8,532 bases of DNA from Pseudomonadota bacterium (lineage in GTDB: Bacteria > Pseudomonadota > Gammaproteobacteria > Pseudomonadales > Azotimanducaceae): NCBI GenBank assembly GCA_027622495.1, contig JAQBYL010000161.1, positions 1 to 8,532 on the forward strand, given 5' to 3'. Of this stretch, positions 1 through 5,289 are shown piece by piece. The notes under the pieces were generated by a model. That model searched no databases. It was not told the origin of the DNA and saw only the letters and a program-made list of their open reading frames with translations. Made by a program: the position numbers and the translations under genes. How positions within the stretch are numbered: the first letter of the stretch is position 1; every line of letters starts with the position of its first letter.

Positions 1-2
1 AA

Positions 3-197
3 GAAGCTGATTTCGTTCAGCCAGCGTGCCGCGCTGTCACCGGATCTGCAGATGATCAGGGTCGGACCCTCCACGTTCCGGGCAGTTCGGGTAGCGCACA
101 GGCTTTGAGCACTGCCGGTAAGGCCAGTCCAGGTGGTTTTTTCAGCAGCCTGCCGTGGGAACCACGGTTGGCTGAGGTCAGCGCTGCGACTATCTGA
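3..197 (+). CDS. C-terminal end of an unidentified protein (5' end outside window)
   Basis: An open frame enters from the left edge and ends at TGA 195-197, giving 64 visible codons with no start codon needed. The other two forward frames are broken sooner, at 7-9 and 106-108. The visible peptide has a Gly/Ser/Ala-rich stretch that looks like a flexible linker (about codons 27-45), followed by a short terminal block containing GGFFSSLPWEP. A short aromatic 'FF..LPW' block near a C-terminus after a disordered linker is something I recall from several unrelated hypothetical bacterial proteins, so it does not identify a family. The frame lies 211 bases upstream of the flavoprotein gene, too far to assume one operon. 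I do not recognise the gene, and with only 64 codons the coding call itself is uncertain. Confidence 0.4.
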   Translation, partial: EADFVQPACRAVTGSADDQGRTLHVPGSSGSAQALSTAGKASPGGFFSSLPWEPRLAEVSAATI

Positions 198-360
198 GGT
201 CATACGACCTGAATTCCTCGTGCTCAGGGCCACCGCGTGAGGCGAATGACGGGTAACGTGGCTGGGGCTTTAGAAGATGCGATTCTACTGGCAATGCGGA
301 CGCAAATGCAGGGCCGAAATTAGTAACCAAGCATATTAAATATCTGGCACGCGCTGCGAC
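181..360 (+). repeat. pair of 10-base direct repeats (GCGCTGCGAC)
   Basis: The decamer GCGCTGCGAC occurs at 181-190 (over the end of the left-edge frame) and again at 351-360, in the leader of the flavoprotein gene. In addition, TATCTG follows the first copy directly (191-196) and lies just before the second (341-346). Two exact copies 170 bases apart could be chance in GC-rich DNA, or could be two sites for one DNA-binding protein. Confidence 0.25.
333..343. promoter_or_regulatory. AT-rich 11-base palindrome, possible promoter or operator element
   Basis: ATATT-A-AATAT is a perfect inverted repeat and the only strongly AT-rich patch in the 211-base leader, 66 bases before the flavoprotein start. 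It contains TATTAA (334-339), which matches 4 of 6 bases of a -10 box, but no matching -35 lies 16-18 bases upstream. It may be a weak or activator-dependent promoter, or a regulator site. Confidence 0.25.
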
Positions 361-376
361 AACACGCTAAAGTGCG

Positions 377-393
377 GCCGCTGCCAGCGCGGC
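377..393 (+). other. GC-rich imperfect hairpin in the leader before the flavoprotein gene
   Basis: GCCGCT (377-382), a 3-base spacer, then AGCGCGGC (386-393) can pair with one bulged base. It ends just before the purine-rich GAAAGAA (395-401), which is the only ribosome-binding-like sequence ahead of ATG 409. Such a hairpin could modulate access to a weak ribosome site. There is no T-run, so it is not a terminator. Confidence 0.2.
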
Positions 394-408
394 TGAAAGA
401 ATCTGATC

Positions 409-2241
409 ATGGAGTTGAAGAATCCTTCTGCGATCGAGCGCGAATCGCGGGCGGGTCGGTATGTCATGAAACCCACCAACGTGTTTGATCCTGCCTACTT
501 CCACAAGGTCGTAGATTGCCAATGGGCCTGTCCGGCCCACACCCCCGTCCCCGAATACATCCGTCTGATTACTCAGGAGCGTTATACCGAGGCGTATATG
601 CTCAACTGGGATTCGAATGTGTTTCCCGGGGTGCTGGGACGCACATGTGACCGTCCCTGCGAGCCTGCCTGCCGGCGCGTTCGCACCGAGGAAAAGCCGG
701 TTGCCATCTGTCGTCTGAAACGGGTTGCCGCAGACAACAAGGGTGATATCAGCGCCTACCTGCCGCACGTTCCCACGGTCAAGAACGGCAAGAAAATCGC
801 GCTCTTGGGTGCCGGACCCGCATCGCTTGCGGTTGCCCGCGACCTGCTGCCGCTCGGTTACGAAGTGCACATGTTCGACAAAGACACCAAAGGTGGCGGC
901 ATGATGCGCTCCCAGATCCCGGCCTTCCGCCTTCCGCAGACGGTTCTTGAAGAAGAAGTGGATGTGATCCTGAACATGGGTGTTGCGACCCACTTCGGCC
1001 ACGAAGTCACCAGCATGAAGACCATGCTCGACATGGGTTTTGATGCCTACTTCATCGGTACGGGTGCGCCCCGCGGGCGCGAACTCGACATACCAGGCCG
1101 TCAGGAAGCTGACGCGCATATCTCTATCGGCATCGACTGGCTGTCAAGTGTTGCGTTTGGTCACACGGACTCGATCAAGGGCAAAGTCATTGTCATGGGT
1201 GGTGGCAACACGGCCATGGACTGCTGCCGCACCTCCAGACGGCTCGGTGCCGAGAGTGTCACCGTTGTGGTGCGCTCGGGCTTCGATGTCATGAAAGCTT
1301 CCGATTGGGAAAAAGAAGATGCCATGAGCGAAGGCATCCCCATCATCAACAATCGCCCGCCTAAGGAATTTGTCCACGAAAATGGCAAGTTGAAAGGGGT
1401 CTGGTTCGAGTGCGTCACGCAGGTCGAAGAGAACGGCCGGGTGAAGTACGTGCCCAGTGGCGAACCGGATGTGTTCATGGAAGCCGATCACATTCTGATG
1501 GCGATCGGCCAGGAGAACCATTGTCCGTGGATCGAGCGTGACTTAGGCATCGATTTCGACAAGTGGGATTGCCCGGTGCTGGACGAACTGACGCTGCAGT
1601 CCACCAACCCGAAGATATTCTTTGGCGGTGATTCCGCGTTCGGACCAGAGAACATCATCTGGGCCTCAGCCCACGCCCATCAGGCTGCCATCTCGATACA
1701 CCTCTTCTGCCAGGGTCAGGATCTCAAAAGCGATCGCCCGCCGGAAGGCGTGAATCTGATCAGCCAGAAGATGGGTGTGCATGAATGGAGCTATGACAGC
1801 GCCCATGACCCGGCACACCGTTTTCTGGTGCCGCAGGCTGACAAGGCGATCACGCTGAGCAACATCAAGGTAGAAGTCGAGCTCGGGTTTGATCGGCAAC
1901 TGGGTGCGGCCGAAGCACAACGATGCCTGAACTGCGACGTTCAAACGGTCTTCACCGAGAAGCTCTGCATAGAATGCGATGCCTGCGTGGATATCTGCCC
2001 CATGGACTGCATCAGCTTTGTCGAAAACGCGCAGGAAGAAGATCTGCGCCTGCATCTGATGGCACCCGCCACGAATGCCGAGCAGGATCTGTATGTCTCG
2101 CAGGATCTGCCGACGGGCCGGGTCATGGTCAAAGATGAAGACGTCTGTCTGCATTGCGGTCTGTGCGCGGAGCGCTGCCCGACCAACGCATGGGACATGC
2201 AGAAATCAGTTTTCCATCTGCCGCAGCTGGGGTCTTATTGA
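409..2241 (+). CDS. NAD(P)/FAD-dependent iron-sulfur oxidoreductase (GltD/PreT-like) with C-terminal 2[4Fe-4S] ferredoxin domain; electron-transfer subunit of the Kor complex
   Basis: This 610-residue flavoprotein probably moves electrons between the KorAB enzyme and NAD(P). An N-terminal Fer4_20-type cluster domain has C37, C41 (DCQWACPAHTPVPEYI) and C80, C84, C88 (RTCDRPCEPACRR). The FAD Rossmann site is GAGPAS at 134-139, followed by a GltD-like GGGMMRSQIPAFRLP block (162-176). The NAD(P) Rossmann site is GGGNTAMD at 264-271, and a C-terminal FAD-contact motif GGDSAFGPENI lies at 406-416. The tail carries RCLNC (505-509) and two ferredoxin motifs: C520/C523/C526/C530 and C580/C583/C586/C590. 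The relatives are the glutamate synthase small subunit, the PreT subunit of dihydropyrimidine dehydrogenase and NfnB, but no glutamate synthase large subunit or NfnA is nearby. It lies 2 bases ahead of the Kor alpha gene. The ATG at 409 has only a weak ribosome site; Met20 (base 466) is an alternative start just before the conserved part. NADP preference is inferred, not proven. Confidence 0.9.
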   Translation: MELKNPSAIERESRAGRYVMKPTNVFDPAYFHKVVDCQWACPAHTPVPEYIRLITQERYTEAYMLNWDSNVFPGVLGRTCDRPCEPACRRVRTEEKPVAICRLKRVAADNKGDISAYLPHVPTVKNGKKIALLGAGPASLAVARDLLPLGYEVHMFDKDTKGGGMMRSQIPAFRLPQTVLEEEVDVILNMGVATHFGHEVTSMKTMLDMGFDAYFIGTGAPRGRELDIPGRQEADAHISIGIDWLSSVAFGHTDSIKGKVIVMGGGNTAMDCCRTSRRLGAESVTVVVRSGFDVMKASDWEKEDAMSEGIPIINNRPPKEFVHENGKLKGVWFECVTQVEENGRVKYVPSGEPDVFMEADHILMAIGQENHCPWIERDLGIDFDKWDCPVLDELTLQSTNPKIFFGGDSAFGPENIIWASAHAHQAAISIHLFCQGQDLKSDRPPEGVNLISQKMGVHEWSYDSAHDPAHRFLVPQADKAITLSNIKVEVELGFDRQLGAAEAQRCLNCDVQTVFTEKLCIECDACVDICPMDCISFVENAQEEDLRLHLMAPATNAEQDLYVSQDLPTGRVMVKDEDVCLHCGLCAERCPTNAWDMQKSVFHLPQLGSY

Positions 2242-2243
2242 AA

Positions 2244-4070
2244 ATGAGCGTCAGTTATAACGACTTCGTCATCCGCTTTGCCAACGTCAACGGTTCGGGC
2301 TCAGCCAGTGCCAACGGCATGTTCGCCAAAGCACTGTTCCGGATGGGCATACCGGTTGCCACCCGCAACATATTCCCGTCCAACATCGAAGTGCTACCGA
2401 CCTGGTTTGAAGTTCGGGTAAGCGATGTGGGCTATATGGGTCGTCGCGAAGGTGTCGACATCATGGTGGCGATGAATGCCGAGACCTATGACGAAGACAT
2501 TGCGGCGATCAAACCCGGCGGTGTTCTGCTGTATGACAATTCTGCTGCCCTGTCGGCCAACCGCAGACGCAGCGACATCCGCGAGTACGGTATACCCATC
2601 GCGCAACTCATGCTGCCCGAGTTCAAGGATCAGAATCAGCGCTCGCTGTTCAAGAACATCTGCTATCTCGGCGCGTTAGCCGAACTGCTGAACATCGAAT
2701 TCGATGTGATCAGCGGCATGGTAGAAACCCAGTTCGCAGCCAAACAGAAGCTGATCCAGCCGAATATCCACGCGCTGGCCGTGGGTCGAAAATATGCCCG
2801 CGAGTATCTGGCGCATCCGTTTCCTTACCAGGTAAAACGATCCACCGCCGTGGGCGATCGGATCATGATCGATGGCAATACGGCAGCGGGGATCGGTGCC
2901 GTCTTTGGTGGCGCCACGGTTTGCGCCTGGTATCCGATTACGCCGTCGACATCGCTCGCCGAAGGCTTCGAAAAATACGCCCATCAACTGCGCGTTGATA
3001 AAACGACGGGCAAAAATAAATTCGCCATCGTGCAGGCAGAAGATGAACTGTCCGCCATGGGCATCGTCATTGGTGCGGGCTGGAACGGCGCTCGAGCCTT
3101 CACCGCCACCAGCGGACCCGGTGTGTCGCTGATGTCTGAGTTTCTGGGGCTTGCGTATTTCGCCGAGATTCCAGCGGTGTTGTTTGACGTTCAGCGTTCC
3201 GGCCCGTCAACCGGCATGCCCACCAGAACACAACAGGGCGATCTGATTTCGGCTGCGTATGCGTCGCATGGCGACACCAAACACGTGCTGCTGTTTCCGT
3301 CGACACCGAGGGAATGCTTCGACTTCGCAGCAGATGCATTGGACCTGGCCGACCGTCTGCAGACACCGATCATCGTCATGTCGGATCTCGAGCTTGGCAT
3401 GAACGACAATCTGTCTGAACCGCTTTCGTGGGACGAAGGCCGTGTGCATGATCGAGGCAAGGTGCTCGACGCAGCGGGGCTCGACGCGGCTGCGACCTTT
3501 GGCCGCTATCTGGATGTGGACGGCGATGGCATCGGCTATCGCACCTATCCCGGCACGCATCCGGAAAAGGGTTCGTTCTTTACCCGCGGCACCTCCCGTG
3601 ACGAATATGCACGATACACAGAAAGTCCCGAAATCTACGGTCGTAACATGGCGCGCCTGCAACTCAAGTGGCAGACCGCCCGCAAGCTGGTTCCGCAAGC
3701 CGAAATCAACAGCAGGGGGCATGCGGCCGGCATCATCTATTACGGCACCAGTGCATCCCCCATGCAGGAAACCATTGATCTGCTGAGCGAGGACCGGATC
3801 GCCGTCGACCAGATGCGCATCCGCTCCTTCCCGTTTGGACCCGAAGTTGAAAAGTTCATCGACGAACACGATTTCCTGTTCGTGGTGGATCAGAACCGGG
3901 ACGCCCAGATGAAGACCCTGCTGGTCAACGAGCTGAGCCTCGATCCGAATTCGCTGGTTTCGATCCTGTATTTCGAAGGTCTGTCGATCTCTGCGGACAC
4001 CATCCGGGAGCAGGTGCAGACCTACTTCAACCAGAACAAACTGCCGCGTCTGACCGGAGTAAAGTCATGA
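2244..4070 (+). CDS. korA: 2-oxoacid:ferredoxin oxidoreductase, fused gamma-alpha subunit (KorA type)
   Basis: With the beta subunit this makes a cytoplasmic thiamine-diphosphate enzyme that oxidises a 2-oxoacid with CoA to acyl-CoA and CO2, or runs the reverse carboxylation. Its 608 residues match the fused gamma-alpha layout of two-subunit KorAB enzymes. The gamma domain spans about 8-190 (RFANVNGSGSASANG, then FPSNIEVLPTWFEVRVS at 44-60). The alpha domain follows, with YPITPSTSLAEGF (230-242), QAEDELSA (264-271), SGPGVSLMSEF (290-300) and QRSGPSTGMPTRTQQGDL (317-334). A later block, DVDGDGIGYRTYPGTHPEKG, is typical of KorA. The ATG at 2244 lies 2 bases after the upstream stop and opens on the conserved NDFVIRFAN; an in-frame ATG at 2154 would sit inside the flavoprotein gene and adds 30 residues that match nothing. 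The end overlaps the beta gene by 4 bases. Substrate (2-oxoglutarate favoured over pyruvate or branched-chain acids) is inferred from architecture. Confidence 0.9.
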   Translation: MSVSYNDFVIRFANVNGSGSASANGMFAKALFRMGIPVATRNIFPSNIEVLPTWFEVRVSDVGYMGRREGVDIMVAMNAETYDEDIAAIKPGGVLLYDNSAALSANRRRSDIREYGIPIAQLMLPEFKDQNQRSLFKNICYLGALAELLNIEFDVISGMVETQFAAKQKLIQPNIHALAVGRKYAREYLAHPFPYQVKRSTAVGDRIMIDGNTAAGIGAVFGGATVCAWYPITPSTSLAEGFEKYAHQLRVDKTTGKNKFAIVQAEDELSAMGIVIGAGWNGARAFTATSGPGVSLMSEFLGLAYFAEIPAVLFDVQRSGPSTGMPTRTQQGDLISAAYASHGDTKHVLLFPSTPRECFDFAADALDLADRLQTPIIVMSDLELGMNDNLSEPLSWDEGRVHDRGKVLDAAGLDAAATFGRYLDVDGDGIGYRTYPGTHPEKGSFFTRGTSRDEYARYTESPEIYGRNMARLQLKWQTARKLVPQAEINSRGHAAGIIYYGTSASPMQETIDLLSEDRIAVDQMRIRSFPFGPEVEKFIDEHDFLFVVDQNRDAQMKTLLVNELSLDPNSLVSILYFEGLSISADTIREQVQTYFNQNKLPRLTGVKS

Positions 4071-5122
4071 CCTTTGTTGCCAAGCCGCGCGTTCATCATC
4101 CGTTGCTTCCGATCAACGATATCGGTCTCACCCGACGTGATTACGAGGGATCGGTCTCAACCCTGTGTGCCGGTTGTGGCCACGATTCGGTGAGTGCAGC
4201 GGTCATTGCGGCCTGTGCAGAGCTGTCGATACCGCCCCACCGGTTTGCCAAAGTTTCGGGCATTGGCTGTTCTTCTAAAACACCCAGCTACTTTCTCGAC
4301 AAATCCCACGGCTTTAACTCAGTGCACGGCCGCATGCCCAGTGTTGCCACCGGCGCCAATCTGGCAAACCGCTCGCTGTACTGCATCGGCGTGTCCGGTG
4401 ACGGCGACAGTGCATCCATCGGGCTCGGCCAGTTTGCCCACATCGTACGGCGACGGATCAACATGCTGTACCTGGTGGACAATAACGGGACTTATGGTCT
4501 GACCAAGGGTCAGTTTTCGGCCACCAACGACAAAGGATCGACCAGCAAGCGTGGCGTGCCCAATCTGTACGAACCCATTGACCTGGTGACCCTTGCGCTG
4601 CAACTGGGTGCAAGCTTTGTCGCCCGCAGCTTTTCTGGCGACAAGCGCCAGTTGGTGCCCCTGATCAAAGCCGGCATCAAACACCATGGTTTTGCCTTGA
4701 TCGATGTGATCTCGCCTTGCGTTGCGTTCAACAATCACAGCGGCTCCACCAAGAGCTATGACTACGTGCGCCATCACAGCGAAAGCGTAACGAAGATTGA
4801 CTATGTGGAAAGCGGGCAGGAAATCACCGCCGACTACGAACCGGGTACCACGGAAGATGTGGAAATGCCGGACGGCTCCACCCTGCGGCTTTCGAAGGTG
4901 GACGCAAACTTTGATCCGCATGACCGGATCAAAGCTCTGCAGTACGTTCAGCGACGCCAGTCTGAAGGTGAGGTGGTCACCGGTCTACTGTATGTTGACC
5001 CTGAATCGCCCGACTGCCACGACATTCTTGAGACGATAGACACACCGTTAAATGAACTGGACTTCGCTGATCTGTGTCCGGGGAATGCGGCGTTAGCACC
5101 GATCAACCAGAGTTTTCGCTAA
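4067..5122 (+). CDS. korB: 2-oxoacid:ferredoxin oxidoreductase, beta subunit (KorB type)
   Basis: This 351-residue subunit binds thiamine diphosphate and one [4Fe-4S] cluster next to the active site. The four expected cluster ligands are present: C34 and C37 in TLCAGCGHD, C68 in GIGCSSK, and C218 in ISPCVAFNNH. The ThDP/Mg motif is GDGDSASIGLGQF (111-123) with the distal NNGTYGLTKGQ (139-149). The LTKGQ form is what I associate with 2-oxoglutarate-type enzymes, whereas pyruvate enzymes usually have MTGGQ, so KorB is a better name than PorB. Length fits stand-alone KorB; there is no fused ferredoxin domain. The start is an ATGA overlap (4067-4070) with the alpha gene, implying translational coupling and matched amounts of the two subunits. 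No separate ferredoxin (delta) subunit gene follows; the next gene is gap. No hairpin plus T-run is seen after the stop. Confidence 0.92.
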   Translation: MTFVAKPRVHHPLLPINDIGLTRRDYEGSVSTLCAGCGHDSVSAAVIAACAELSIPPHRFAKVSGIGCSSKTPSYFLDKSHGFNSVHGRMPSVATGANLANRSLYCIGVSGDGDSASIGLGQFAHIVRRRINMLYLVDNNGTYGLTKGQFSATNDKGSTSKRGVPNLYEPIDLVTLALQLGASFVARSFSGDKRQLVPLIKAGIKHHGFALIDVISPCVAFNNHSGSTKSYDYVRHHSESVTKIDYVESGQEITADYEPGTTEDVEMPDGSTLRLSKVDANFDPHDRIKALQYVQRRQSEGEVVTGLLYVDPESPDCHDILETIDTPLNELDFADLCPGNAALAPINQSFR

Positions 5123-5183
5123 AAAAGTGGGCTATCCATCTGTCTTGAAGTAGCTGAAATACCCGACTCCTGACCCGATCAAA

Positions 5184-5208
5184 AATACGATTGGGGAACA
5201 ATCGTATT
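5184..5208. promoter_or_regulatory. perfect 9+9 base inverted repeat, candidate operator of the gap-nqr operon
   Basis: AATACGATT (5184-5192), a 7-base spacer, then AATCGTATT (5200-5208) is an exact inverted repeat. Its last two bases are the first two of the -35 box TTGCCC (5207-5212), and the whole element lies upstream of the predicted transcription start, so it should act as DNA rather than as an RNA hairpin. That position suits a repressor competing with RNA polymerase, or an activator bound next to it. I do not recognise it as a HexR, RccR, Cra or FNR site from the motifs I remember. Confidence 0.6.
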
Positions 5209-5235
5209 GCCCTCGGTGGACGAAACTTCGATAAT
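5207..5235 (+). promoter_or_regulatory. sigma70-type promoter for gap-nqr
   Basis: The -35 box TTGCCC (5207-5212) matches 4 of 6 consensus bases. The -10 box GATAAT (5230-5235) matches 5 of 6. The spacer is exactly 17 bases. Transcription would start near 5242, leaving a leader of roughly 48 bases before the gap start codon. Confidence 0.6.
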
Positions 5236-5279
5236 GCGCGCCGTCCGGAACCGACCCAGCTCAAGACGTTTTCAAAAGT

Positions 5280-5284
5280 AAGGA
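5280..5284 (+). promoter_or_regulatory. ribosome binding site that fixes the gap start
   Basis: AAGGA sits 5 bases before ATG 5290. This settles the start against the in-frame TTG at 5191, which lies inside the inverted repeat and upstream of the predicted promoter's -10 box. Confidence 0.75.
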
Positions 5285-5289
5285 AAAAC

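Larger units (their letters stand above)
198..408. other. non-coding region upstream of the Kor operon
   Basis: These 211 bases separate the left-edge frame from the flavoprotein gene. No convincing open frame, tRNA or rho-independent terminator is visible. There are small inverted repeats (for example AGGTC 197-201 with GACCT 206-210, 4-base loop) but none is followed by a T-run. The only AT-rich spot is around 316-345. The operon promoter should be here, but I could not find a -35/-10 pair with acceptable spacing, nor an FNR/ANR-type TTGAT-N4-ATCAA box. Confidence 0.5.

Noticed and set aside
374..381. GCGGCCGC octamer as a cloning-site remnant
   Set aside because: A single 8-base palindrome in GC-rich DNA with no adjoining vector-like sequence is not evidence of an artefact.
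367..1119. 250-codon open frame on the minus strand
   Set aside because: It lies almost entirely antisense to the flavoprotein gene and its translation has no recognisable motif; long antisense frames are common in GC-rich genes.
409..2241. Glutamate synthase small subunit (gltD)
   Set aside because: The core fold is GltD-like but the protein has an extra C-terminal 2[4Fe-4S] domain, no gltB is adjacent, and it is tightly coupled to korAB.
2154..2243. Earlier ATG (2154) for the KorA subunit
   Set aside because: The 30 added residues lie in another frame of the flavoprotein's ferredoxin domain and match nothing; ATG 2244 begins directly at the conserved family N-terminus.
3513..3545. DVDGDGIGYR in KorA as a novel calcium-binding (EF-hand-like) site
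   Set aside because: The same DGDGI.YRT block is, from memory, a standard conserved feature of KorA proteins, so it is not unusual here.
3207..3869. 220-codon open frame on the minus strand
   Set aside because: Antisense to well-conserved KorA sequence, with no recognisable domain or independent ribosome site evidence.
4319..4921. 200-codon open frame on the minus strand
   Set aside because: Antisense to the conserved ThDP-binding part of KorB; no family resemblance.
2244..5122. Pyruvate:ferredoxin oxidoreductase (nif-type or Por) as the identity of the two-subunit enzyme
   Set aside because: Nif-type enzymes are single long chains, and the beta subunit has LTKGQ rather than the MTGGQ form usual in pyruvate enzymes; the KorAB layout fits better, though substrate remains unproven.
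5184..5208. Inverted repeat as a rho-independent terminator of the Kor operon
   Set aside because: The stem is AT-rich, no T-run follows on the + strand, and it abuts a promoter; on the minus strand a T-run follows but there is no minus-strand gene to end.
5191..5289. In-frame TTG at 5191 extending the GAPDH by 33 residues
   Set aside because: It starts inside the inverted repeat, the predicted promoter's -10 box would lie within the coding part, and a good AAGGA site sits just before ATG 5290.
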